This document shows positions 43,110-55,900 of a stretch of DNA of 64,000 bases, in pieces. The notes under the pieces are model-generated. The model was given only the letters and a program-made list of their open reading frames with translations. It made no database searches and was not told the DNA's origin. Made by a program: the position numbers and the translations under genes. Each line of letters starts with the position of its first letter. Positions within the stretch are counted from its first letter, which is position 1. The DNA is from Rhizomucor pusillus (taxonomy: Eukaryota > Mucoromycota > Mucoromycetes > Mucorales > Lichtheimiaceae): assembly GCA_900175165.2 (NCBI GenBank), contig FWWN02000599.1, positions 1-64,000 of the forward strand, given 5' to 3'.

Positions 43110-44350
43110 GCGCTGAGAAGTTTCAGTCTTTATAGTCGCATACTGTGAAGACAGTTGTAGATTGGTTGCAGTCCCAATCACGCTTAAATGAACTGTGGGA
43201 TGCTTCGACTCGTCCTGTAGTTGATATGCCTATATGGCAATATCTATCTACGAAGGCTGATATCCATTGTTCGGATAGCTTCATTAGACCATCGACGTAC
43301 TTCATCACCATTTTCGGCGCATGCGCAGCTTTGGCTGCCTCGGGAACTTTTTCCAGCTGCTTTGATATACCATCAATCTGCTTCGTACCTTTCAACTGGG
43401 TGACGGCTTCCTTGCATGCTTTGTATTGCATGCTCAGCGCAGACATCTTACTGGCAGCTTGCTTTTAGATTTTGCTCTTAAGATATGCCATGTGCAAAGC
43501 ATCCTCTTGCAGGTGAAAAAACATCCTCGGCAGCTGTCATCAGCGCAAAGCAACGGCCCTGACATGAAAACGTCGAGAACTACACCATGAGGTTCGTAGA
43601 TTTTTTTAGTGTAAGGAAAAACCAACGGTATGATTCGTAAGTTTCATCCTACATTCATACCATAGCAATCTGGAAGGATGCCGGACGATTTTATTCGTTA
43701 TCCAGGTTGCTGACACGACAGCGCTTAGATTGGAAACTTAGAAATATTGGTGTTGTAGGCGGCATCAACCATCAAAACTTCGGGACATCTAGCTGTCATA
43801 CCTATTGCATCTGAATGGGCGAAAAATAGATGAATGAATGGTTTTATGGAATGATGAGAAGAACAGCGAAATAATCTCTCTCCTGCAAGAGTCTAATAGC
43901 TGCTGGATCGTGTCTGCATTGCTCTCTTTGTTTACAGCGCCTCTGATTCGTGCACTAGCATTGAAAAAGGCCTTGACAAGGATCAGATTTTGCTGCTTTT
44001 CATGCATACTATTTAACAAGGTAGCAATTGTTCCAGTTGCAGCATTGACTTGGTGTAAGTGAGTTAGCTACTCTGCTGCGCCGTGGGCAACTTGCAGTGT
44101 TGTGAGAAAACTCTAAACTCATTGCCTTCCATTGATGGATGGTTGTGAGTGTTGTTAACCTTCGTGATGATCCACTTGGAGCAAAATTCGGGAAGCTACG
44201 ATGCAAAAACTTCGATTTTACTGTATCTCAGGATAAGCGTCCATTGCTGGGCAAAAAGGTTTTACTTAAGTACACATCGTCAAGGGGTCTTCAGCCATGT
44301 ACTCGCCGGGCGCCTGAGCCTACAAAGCGATCGATTACTGCGTTTCACTA
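43110..44350 (-). pseudogene. Second Mutator-like transposase remnant
   Basis: On the minus strand: RCPEVLMVDAAYNTNISKFP near 43780 (the MULE D-A/T-Y-x-T-N motif), then KRMLCTWHILRAKSKSKLP near 43480 (the C-x-WH motif), and WISAFVDRYCHIGISTTGRV, EASHSSFKRDWD near 43190 (the T-x-R-x-E-x-SHS-K segment). Upstream frames at 44206-43789 hold parts of the N-terminal region (LLDSCRREIISLFF). Several stops and frame changes separate the blocks. The DAAYNTN sequence differs from the DATYKLN of the 33.6-kb element, so this is a different MULE lineage. Confidence 0.7.
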
Positions 44351-44731
44351 GCATCTAATCAAATAATTTTGTATGCTTACATCTATGATTTTGGACAAAT
44401 ACCATCTTTCTCCTTTGGATAGTTCAAGTAAACATCGATTCGTGGCACTAGGCTAGATTCCAGAGGCAAATAGCATCTGCTCAAATTGTTCGCTGTTCCC
44501 TGATATGATGATCGATGATCCATCGACGAAGAGTTGCTCTTAAGAAACCATGCCCAGCATTACTAATCCAGCGTTTCCATCTAAAGTCGGTGGACCATCA
44601 AAAAGTCATGAGCCTTCTTGGAGTTGTGTGACTTCCAAATCAAAATTCGGAATCTGCGCCGGCTGCATAAATTGTAAATATAACGGTGGCTCGCTTGTAC
44701 CAGCATATGTAATCGCAACATAATATCAGCC
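44351..44731. other. Intergenic, no recognised feature
   Basis: Upstream region of methyltransferase copy B. Nothing else seen. Confidence 0.5.
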
Positions 44732-45734
44732 ATGACTGCCTCATATAAAACCATCTACGCTATGTGCCATGTTCCTTTCTTGAATCTTCTCAAGAAACTT
44801 CAAGCTTCTCGAAGCTGGCTGCGGGTAAAGGAATCAAGGATGGTCATACATTGTATTTCAGACTAACAGCTACAATATGTAGCTCTGGATACTTTGCAGA
44901 ATTGATCAAGGAGGAGTATCAAGACAGGATCCAGGTCACAGCAATTGACCCTTCCGAGGACGCAATCAGCAAACCAAAAGCCAAAACGGCTGGCAACGTC
45001 GACTATCGTCAGGCCACGTTAGCCGACCTAAACAGCGAGGACCAGCTTTACGATGTCATCCTGTTTACGAAATCACTCCATCACGTTGCGTCTTTGGAAG
45101 AGGTAAGAAATCTAGAATACGCACGTCTGAAAACGATCAGTGAATCTATTCCACACGGCAGACTCTAGAAAAGGCGCACGAGTTGCTGCAGACAAATGGC
45201 ATCTGCGTTGTCGAAGAAGTCGATTTTGATGCCATAGATGAACGTAGCGCCCGCTGGTTTATGGATAGAATCGATTTGCTGAATGTTGCCAAGGTATTGC
45301 AAGGACATCCGGAAGACGAAACGATGGCGCTGCTATTGGATACTTCCATTGATAGCTTCAAACGATGGAACACGTTTTTCGAGCGAGCTATGAAGCATCA
45401 TCACATGAATCACGGTCACAATCATGCCATGTTCTACTTTAAGGAGATGCTCGACTGCATGGAAAAGGTATTTGGAGAGGAACGCACCAAGATCCATGCC
45501 AGAGTACCATTCTTCTACCAATTTAGCATCTACATCGCGTAAGTACCGGTGTTGATTGGGTTGAACCAGGAAGAGCAAATCATGCTAATAGAGCCAATCG
45601 TTTCTTCAAGAAACTTGGATGACAGCGATGTGCACAAATCGATATTCAAGATGCTCCAGGCGCAAGAGGATATTGCTATTGAGAAAGGCTGGATCAACGC
45701 GACAGGCGTCATTGCAGTTGCTGAAAAGATATAA
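44732..45734 (+). pseudogene. SAM methyltransferase, paralog B, frameshifted in exon 1
   Basis: Exon 1 (44732-44824, MTASYKTIYAMCHVPFLN...) is 93 bases against 119 in copy A, a net loss of 26 bases between the start and the FKLLE segment. The splice sites are conserved (GCGG|GTAAAG), so the downstream frame is shifted and motif I is lost in the natural reading. The rest is well kept: SGYFAELIKEEYQDRIQVTA, IDPSEDAIS, LYDVILFTKSLHHVASLEE, GICVVEEVDFDAIDERSARW, MKHHHMNHGHNHAMFYFKEM. The last exon gives NLDDSDVHKSIFKML, WINATGVIAVAEKI and a TAA at 45732. It resembles copy A more than copy C by eye. Either it is recently dead or it uses an unrecognised alternative start. Confidence 0.75.
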
Positions 45735-46018
45735 GCGGATCTTTCGTAGCAGAATTGTATGTACTTTAAAGAATTATACAACTTGGAAGTAAAAGGTCTT
45801 CAATACCTAAAGCATGTGGTGATAATATCTAATCTCATGCTGCTACAAATTCTATCCAATACAACAATGCTGAGTGTTTGGTTGATTTGTTGTTTTCGGC
45901 ATTTGGAGCCGAGATTCCGAGTCTTACGTGTGCGTACGTTAGTCCACGTCAGCGACTCGGAGGATAAATTGACTGAAGTTGAGCATATTTTGCTCTTCCA
46001 GTCGTTCCATCCATCAAA

Positions 46019-47132
46019 ATGCCAGACATGCATGAGAGTGTAAATACCCTTGAACATGCCCCTTTCATGGCATACTTTAAGGTAGTGTTCCGCTAAACGA
46101 GCTTTGTAGCATGTCAGTTAATATCTCTCGACTAACTCGTGGCATTGATGCAGAGCGTTCTGGACGCAAAGAAGTTCACCGAAACCATCAAATGTCTCGA
46201 AGTCGGCTGCGGGTACACAAAGTGGCAGCAAAGTACACATCGCGTTTTCATTACAGCTAATTTGATGCATAGACCCGGATACTTTGCAGAGCTTTTAAAA
46301 GAAGAATATCAAGACAAAATCAAGATCACAGCAATTGATCCTTCAGAATGCGCCATTTCCGCCGCCAAAAGCAAGGCTTCTGGCAACGTCGATTTCCGTC
46401 AGGCCACCATCACCGACCTTGGAGCTGAGCAACTTTACGACGTTATTCTCTTTTCCAAATCTCTGCATCACGTCGCTTCATTGGAAGAGGTACAATGACA
46501 GGCATCATTCACCTTGCATTGTTTTCTTGATGACAAACAATAATATATGTAATTAGACTCTAGGTAAAGCCTATGGACTATTGAAGCCTAACGGAACACT
46601 GATCGCTGAGGAATTCGACCGTGATGCTGTTGATGAGCACACTGCCCGCTGGTTCCTGGACAGAGTCGATCTATTAAATAGCGCTCAAAGGTTGACAGAT
46701 GCATCATCCGCTAATGATCACCAGCGTCACAGACGCGCACGGATGCTGGATGCATCCGTTGACGCATTCCAAAGATGGCAGGGCTTCTTCAGCCATCACA
46801 ATTCGCAACACCATGAATTCAACCATGGACATCATCACGACATGTTCTCATTCCAAGATGTCCGCTGTGGTATTGAGAAAATCTTCCAAAAAGACAATAC
46901 AAAGATGGGCCCCAAGCTCCCCTTCTTGCACCATCTCCTTGTTCATTTCGGGTAATCTACATCGCTTGGCAGAGGAGTAGAATATATGTGAATACTGATG
47001 TATTCTCCCAGATTGGAAGATACCGATGCCGGCAAATCGACGCTAGCAACCTTCATATCGCAAGAGGAAGCTGCTATCAAGGATGGTTTGATTGGGGCTA
47101 CTGGAGTCACTGTCATTGCCGAAAAGAAATAA
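46019..47132 (+). CDS. SAM-dependent methyltransferase, paralog C
   Basis: Five exons on my reading. Exon 1 MPDMHESVNTLEHAPFMAYF K ends at GTAGTG. Exon 2 (acceptor GATGCAG) gives SVLDAKKFTETIKCLEVGCG and joins PGYFAELLKEEYQDKIKITA (motif I plus the acidic ribose-binding region IDPSECA). Exon 3 ends LYDVILFSKSLHHVASLEE. Exon 4 has KPNGTLIAEEFDRDAVDEHT, a 12-residue insertion with SSANDHQRHRR relative to A and B, and the His-rich EFNHGHHHDMFSF. The last exon gives LEDTDAGKSTLATFIAQEEA, IGATGVTVIAEKK and TAA at 47130. No lesion was seen, so it is probably active. Substrate unknown. It converges on KMO with a 46-bp gap. Confidence 0.85.
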
Positions 47133-47178
47133 AAACTATTTCCCTTCTTCCTATGTTTAATCCATCAATACAGATATG

Positions 47179-48996
<1,818 letters not shown>

Positions 48997-49216
48997 GTAC
49001 GAAACAAGGTTTGGTTGGGAAACAAAAATTGTTCGAGGTAACAATGGTCAGGGCGCCTTATTGATGCAGCCTGGCCGGCCCCGAGCGGAGATTGTCGCTC
49101 CTCCAAGCTGTTGCCTCCCAGAATGGAAGTAGCAGGCCAAGAGTGGCACTTTACTCTCTCTGCTGCTTTAAACACGTAAAGAGTCGACTGCTAGTCCTCT
49201 GCCTGCAACTACAACA

Positions 49217-50578
49217 ATGTCCAACCCCGTCACCTACCAGCTCGCCAGCACCCCGATTACCGCTCACGCCTTCAACCAGAGCAGTAAGTGAACACAGTTT
49301 AAGCATCAGCCTGCACAGCCTTCTCATCTCGAGCAGAATTGGTCGTGTGCCCCAACAACAATGAAGCTCAAATTTACGAGCACGACCATTCCAACTGGAA
49401 TCTCGAAGCAACACTCCAAGGCGTAAGCTTTCGTAAAGAAATATAAGAGGTCCCTTTCGTCATTGTTGACGCGCATACGTCTTTGTTATATAGCACGACA
49501 AGGTCATCACCAGCATTGATATCGCACCCAACAGCAACCGTATCGTCACCTGCTCGCAGGATCGAAACGCATACGTGTGGACGTTGGAACAGGGTGTTTG
49601 GAAGCCGGGACTTGTGCTTTTGCGTATCAACCGTGCTGCTACCTTTGTACGCTGGTCCCCAAATGAAGACAAGTTCGCTGTCGCTAGCGGCGCCCGCTGC
49701 ATTGCAGTGTGTTACTATGAAGAAGAAAGCGATTGGTGGGCTAGCAAGCACCTCAAGAAGCCTATTCGCAGCACTGTGCTCTCGATCGATTGGCATCCAA
49801 ACAACGTTTTGCTCGCCGCCGGCTCTGCTGACATGAAGGCACGCGTTTTTTCTGCGTACTTGAAAGGCATTGACAAGAAGTAAGTGAATACATATGAAAT
49901 AGGAAGAGGATATTCTAACCTTACTTTTAATGCAGACCGGCACCTACTGTGTGGGGTGACAAGCTTCCTTTCAACACGGTATGCGGGGAATTCACTGGCG
50001 GTCGTGGAGGATGGGTCCACACTGTCGCATTCTCTCCCTCGGGCGACGCCATTGCCTTTGCAGGCCATGACTCGGCCATCAACGTTGCGTATCCAAGCGC
50101 TGACGGCAACCACACAGTTTTGAATATCCCCACCAACACTCTGCCCTTCCGCTCTCTATTGTGGGCAAACGAGCGGCAGATCATTGCTGCTGGCTTTGGC
50201 TGTGCTCCCATGCTTTTCGAGACCTCGAACGGCAGCGACTGGCGCCTGTCAGGCTCATTGGATCTTGGAAAGAAGAAGGTGTCCACCACTGCTTCCGTTT
50301 TGAGCCGTTTCAAGTCCATGGACTCTCGCGGCCAAGCCGAACAGGATACCGATCTTGCCACCACGCATCAAAATACCATCATGTGAGTGTGTCACTTGGT
50401 TGTTGTGGAACAGTTCATTGTTGACATAAATGGTAATTTCTGCAGCGAAATTCGCCGCTATGCAGGAACGCGCGAGAACCTTACCCAGTTTTCTACCTGC
50501 GGTCTCGATGGCAAGGTTGCTATCTGGGAATTCGATCCTAGCCATCTCTCGACCGACATTGCTGGTCTCAAGATTTAA
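49217..50578 (+). CDS. ARPC1: Arp2/3 complex subunit 1 (WD40, ARPC1/p41)
   Basis: Starts [20 protein letters not shown] and, after introns, reads [152 protein letters not shown], and last [17 protein letters not shown] ending GLKI. This is a seven-bladed WD40 propeller with the ARPC1-typical RINRAAT-V-WSP-E-KFA segment. It serves in the complex that nucleates branched actin at endocytic patches. Four short introns. The stop TAA is at 50576-50578. Length is about 370 residues, normal. Confidence 0.95.
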
Positions 50579-50833
50579 AACACCATCCATCACTCAGCGT
50601 CTCCGATAAATAATAAACAGATACAAAAGGACATGTATAGATGTACACTTTACGATTTGTGCTGTAAGATCTTACACAACAACAAACAAACGGGCTGTAT
50701 GCATACATGGAAATTAGAAAAAATGATCTAAGGCGTTACGTATGTAAGAATGGGAAAGGAAGGATGGCATGTGGGAGAGAAAAACCAAATAATAAGAAGG
50801 AAAGCATTCTATAAAAGGGAGGATATAATGCTT

Positions 50834-52442
50834 TTACCGAGCATTCATAATATTCTTGCACCATTCATAAGTGACAAAGCTTACGCCCATCGCAGGCGCA
50901 ACTTTGAGATAGTTGGGAATCATACCCTTGTAAAGTCCCTTGACGCCTTCGTTGCGGACCATTGTCTTGACCGCATCCCAGGTACCTTTATACTTGTAAT
51001 CGATGGTCGCCATTCCGGTGACTTGCATGCGGCGCCGCAAGACATCTATGCACAGGTTTTATCATCATCAATAAGGGAGAAAACAATGGATATGCTCTCG
51101 AGCGCAAACTTACCAAGAGGATAAGTGATTGTCTGTGCAATGGAACCAGCCAGCGCACCGCAAACCAGTTTCCTGGTGTTAGATGGCTTGTCGCTTCCAG
51201 GAGGAATGAATAAGAACTTGAGGCCTTCATAGCACTGGAAGTTGAGGGCGACGTAAGGTGCAACACCGAGCGTCGTAGGCCACAGTCCTCTGTACAATCC
51301 ACGCAGACCGCCTTCAGTCTTGTAAATGGTGAGCATAGTAGGAATGATTCCCGGTAATTTGCGTTGCGGTACGCCTGCAGAGTTGCGCAAGTTGCTCTCC
51401 AAAGTTGCAGATTGTACCGAGAGCCGTGTCCGTACGATATCGAGCGGATACGTGCATGCGACGGAAACAATACCGGCGATCGCTCCTGCTGTCAGACGTC
51501 GGGGCGTATCCAACTCTGTTTTGCCTGGTTCCATCAACAATCGTTTGCAATATTCATAGGCTGCAAATTGACTGGCACTGTATGGCACAATGCGCACGAC
51601 GTTGGTGCCGTTGCCACGCATGAATCCCATGAATCCTTCCTCGCGCCACATCTTGACGAGTGTTGGTATAACGCCCTGGTACGCTGCAGGTTCAGGTCCT
51701 TGCACCTATTGTTATCGTAGTCAATATTACACCGAACAGTTCCGAAATGACATGTGAAGGGGTATGCAGATGATTACCTGAAATAGAATCTTCATACGCT
51801 CCACGGGGGAAACGACCGTGCGTGAGACCGCACCTGCCATACCTATATCCAGTCATTTCACATTGAATTTTCTTTCTTTGTCAGCTCCAGGAAAAAGATG
51901 ATCAGCAACTTACCGCCGGCAATCAAATGTTTCATCGTATCGCTGTAGAGCCAGTCTGTAAGGGCATCGCGATCGAAAATGCTTGATGTCGAGGAGGAGA
52001 GCGCTGTTGCGGCAGCCGCAGCAGCGGCAGATGAGGAAGCAGCTGCCGTCGTCGTTGTCGTTGTCGTTGTCGTCATACTGGTCGAAAGCAACGAAAGAAT
52101 GTTCTTTATATGCTCGGTTGTGATTCCTCGGGCTGGGATCGCATGGACTTGTAAGAGTTTGACGAATTCAGAGTAAGAAACTCGATTGTCGTCTCCGTTC
52201 CTGAGCAGTCTCAAAGTGTCCTTTTATATACGTTTCTCGTGAGCTCTTTTTTCTGTGATACTTGACGTCACCGTGCTTTTCTAAAGAACGTGAAGGCGCT
52301 CCCGTACCTCGTCAAAATACGGACTGGAACCGGAAGCGCTGATGGCGAGCAGATCGTGCGAATCAATGTGCCCGTCATTGTTGCGATCCAAGTACTGAAA
52401 AAGTTGCTGTGTGCTCCACGGCTCCGGTTTGTCGAGGAACAT
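50834..52442 (-). CDS. EF-hand mitochondrial carrier (SCaMC/SAL1-like ATP-Mg/Pi carrier)
   Basis: The N-terminal exon (MFLDKPEPWSTQQLFQYLDR, NNDGHIDSHDLLAI) holds a canonical EF-hand. The next exon has a degenerate second hand (LLRNGDDNRVSYSEFVKLL), then a long Thr- and Ala-homopolymer linker. Three mitochondrial carrier repeats follow: AGAVSRTVVSPVERMKI, GFMRGNGTNVVRIVPYSASQ, AGIVSVACTYPLDIVRTRL, LYRGLWPTTLGVAPYVALNF, AGSIAQTITYPLGDVLRRRM, GLYKGMIPNYLKVAPAMGVS. The Px(D/E)xx(K/R) signatures (SPVERMK, YPLDIVR, YPLGDVLRR) are present. Calcium binding by the N-domain regulates ATP-Mg/phosphate exchange across the inner membrane in this group. I took ATG 52442 because the upstream frame begins only with TTG after a poly-T run; an extra upstream exon cannot be excluded. 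Confidence 0.9.
52016..52078. repeat. Trinucleotide microsatellites encoding Ala and Thr runs
   Basis: GCAGCC/GCAGCAGC-type repeats followed by GTCGTTGTCGTTGTCGTTGT on the plus strand encode poly-Ala and about nine threonines in the linker of the mitochondrial carrier. Confidence 0.8.
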
Positions 52443-52922
52443 TGCAGAATGCTGAGCAACGAGACCGAGGAGAGCAGCAGTAAAAAAAAAAAGGTACAAG
52501 GTTTCCCCTGGTTCCGCAAAACTGAATGTTGCACCAGAAAATCACGGGCTGCACGGAAACTTTACTCGCCCAAAGTTAACCCTTCCCCCTTCCAGCTAGC
52601 CCAGGATCCAATCAACAATGCGCACTCGTCTTTAAAGAAATCGATATGTTCACTAGAAAAAATCGATAGTCATTTGTGTGTATGCACCCCCTCCGGAATT
52701 CAACAGATCGCTGATATCGTTATCAACAAATAAGGTTAAGCGATCACTCATTTTCCATCAGTTTCTTCCCCAACCATGATCATCTCACTTGGGACCTCCC
52801 AAACTTTAGGAGATTTATGCTCTTTTTACGTGCTTGCTGCCGTATATTGTAACGAGTATAGATAGTTTCAAAAAAATAAAAGCGAGGGTATTAACCATTA
52901 CATTACGGTGTTTCTGTATAAA
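52443..52922. other. Intergenic, no recognised feature
   Basis: Upstream region of the carrier gene and 3' side of UBR1. It includes an A11 run near 52481. No gene seen. Confidence 0.55.
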
Positions 52923-55900
52923 CTACAACGTTGTCCAGCCTCCAATATCGTAATTTGCTTCGATTTGGCGCGCAACGTAGTTGGGAATACCATGCTGCAG
53001 CCAAAGTTTCTGGATATCGGTGTATCGCTTCAAATTGAGGTATTGAGGTTTGCCGCGTCTGCAAAATTATTGTTAGCTTTTAAGTTTTAAACTCTATAAA
53101 ATATACATGCCTCAATCCTTGGTCAACTTCGCCATGGGTATCAAGGTATGGAGCATTAACAAACCAGCCATTGTTGTTATGCAAGAGTATCAAAACGCAT
53201 CGTTTCAGCCACAAGAATACCCCAACTTCACCCCCACAACTTAAAGTCAAAAGTCTCGTGAGTAACTTTTTCGCTTACTTCTTTAAACTTGACCGATTGA
53301 CTTACTTGAAGCGATGTAGGTTACACTCGCCTTGTTCGTCATCCGCGCAACAAAAGCTTTGTGCACAGACAAATGTACCACATAGGAGGCACAAGGCTGG
53401 ATCGCTTGGCACGTTGCCACACTTATCGCACACAGTCTTCATGCTTTCATCGATCAATGTGTCCAGCTGACGAGGAAGAGGTACGAGGCGAAGAGGTGTA
53501 GGCAGATCAAGTGGGATGTCTTGTAAGTGGATGCAAGAAGATAAGACGTCGTGGGTTTCTTGGAGCTGCATGGCATGATGTGATTCTTTCAAGTGGTGCC
53601 GACACCAGCCCTGGATCAGATGCTCGTTTTCAGGTTCCAAATGCACGATTTCGCTCAGGCTGGGAAGCCAAAGCAAGTCTAGCAATCGATCAAACTCGTT
53701 GTCTTGAACATACGTATCCATCGTGACTTGATCATCCTCACATTGTCCTTGGTGTCCTTTTCTGCGGGGTATATAGCCATATCGCACAATCATGAGTATC
53801 AATGCACGCCTTAGATACGGTAATGCAAAAGACCGTAGTAGACTCTGGAATTTCTCCTGACCAACTGCATCAAAGATAGTAAGGGCTTCGTGGTCAACTA
53901 TCTGCAGAGAATCCATGACGAAAAAGACGAAGCGTCTAACTGCTGCTAGTTCATCATCCTCCACCGCGTCGCATTCATCAAGCTCCACCTGGCGGATAGG
54001 CAATTCGCCAATTCGTACACGTTTCAGCTGTTCTTGGACAATCGCCACGACTGTCTTCGTCAATTCGGCCAGCAATAGTACACGTAGCACCGCATGAATG
54101 TTCAGCTTTGCGTAGGGAATACCATGCAAACTCAACTCTGCAAGCACCATGAAAGGATCATCTTGAAGGAGCGGAGGGTTTTCATGGACTACGATCCGAT
54201 CGTATCCTAAACCTTGCACGTTTGCAAAATCGCCCGGTTGACTGTCTACAAAGATTTGTCGAAGTCGTCCAATTGTTAGTATATGCACCCGCGACGCAAG
54301 CTGTCCTCCACCTGACAGATTCGCCGATGAATTCTGGTCTTGCTGCGTCGTTACAAAAGTGTAGGCGAGGATTGTGTCTGACAGAATCTTTAGCAAGGTT
54401 TGCGTCTGCTGAGGGATTTGATCGAACAGAGACCCTGTATGTTCAATATTTTCGGGTAATTCGGTGGGCAGCTTGTTGCCACGGATGGATATCTCTGTAG
54501 CAACAATTGTGTAACCCAGCATACCCCACATTAGGTCGATATTCTTGACTCCAGTAGACATGTCCCTGGTGGGCTCGTGGCTGCAAATCTCTTCGTGGAT
54601 GGCAGCGAGCACTTCGTATAATTGCACGTAAACTTTAGATATCAGTGCAAGGTTTTCCACTGCATTCGGATAAAGAATATCGGTATCGAATGGTCCAAAA
54701 CGCGATTCCAATTGAGCGCCACTGTTCAATCTATTGCTTCCAATTCGAAGTGGCGGTAACACTTGACGTTCCGAAGGAGAGTAATGTTCTGCTTGCATCG
54801 CAGCCGCTGTCGAATGAAGGTGACTGGTACTGGTCCCATTGTCCGGCGATGCGGCAGTGTTATCAGTCGACGACGAGCTTGAACCGAACGATACAGTGGA
54901 TGATGCAGTTTGACGAAGAGGTGGCATCCAAATGGCGAAAGCTTCTTTTAGTTTATTCGCCCCTCCGCTCCATCGCCGGTGTGCAGCGCTGGTGCGATAA
55001 TGAACTACGGCGTTTACCAGCCGATCAATTCCAGGTTGAACACCTTTTTGTAAGAACCTATAATAACTCGGTGTATCATGCAAATCGGTGATGCCGGGGA
55101 ATGTTTCTTTTCTTCCTTTCCAGAATATCGGCAAGAGAATGTTACCGATTGATTTGCAAAGTGGACACATGAACTCCTTGCGAGATCTATCTTCTGGGTG
55201 ATTGCGTGTCAGCTGGGAGGAATGCCTGGAATCAATAGAAGCGCAGTAATTGTTGAAGCATTTGATATGCATCAGATGTCCACAGGTCGAGGAGTAGAAG
55301 CCAACCTTGTGCAGATCAGTCTGGAAGACTGGCACAGTGGTTACTCCATCAGGCAGCACTAAGTTATCGGGCCATTCAGTATCTAGACCTTGACGATAAA
55401 TATTGCGTATTTCTTCCAGAGTCGATTCATCGCCGAGATCAGCTGTCTCCCGCAAAATATTGGAGGTTTGGACAAAACCAAGCAAACCATATGGCTCTGA
55501 TTTTTGATTGGCATCTTCTTGGCAGACGATACATGTACCGGTCGGATAGCAGCTCATGCGGCTGATTTCATAGTTTGATCCCTCTGCGACAACTGGAGAT
55601 GAGAGGTTTTCAGAGACTTTTGATTGTATATCGTCTAAATCCTCGTCATCGTAGAGATCTTCATTTTGCTCCATGAATTGTGATTGGGCCTGTGCAAACT
55701 GAGCCATGATCTTCTTTTGTCGTTCGATGGCTGCCCGTTTCTTAGCTTCCTGATCCGGAATGGCAGATTCGCCTGATGTTTGCTGCAATTTGATTTCTCG
55801 CTTTTGTCTCCATTCATGCATCTTTTGCTTCGTGTTGACATTGTCGTACTCTCCGAGTTTGTTAAATATCCAGTCCAATTGCGCGTGAATTTCATTATTC

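Noticed and set aside
53302..53330. UBR1 ending at LHRFK
   Set aside because: The conserved C-terminal cap continues after a normal intron.
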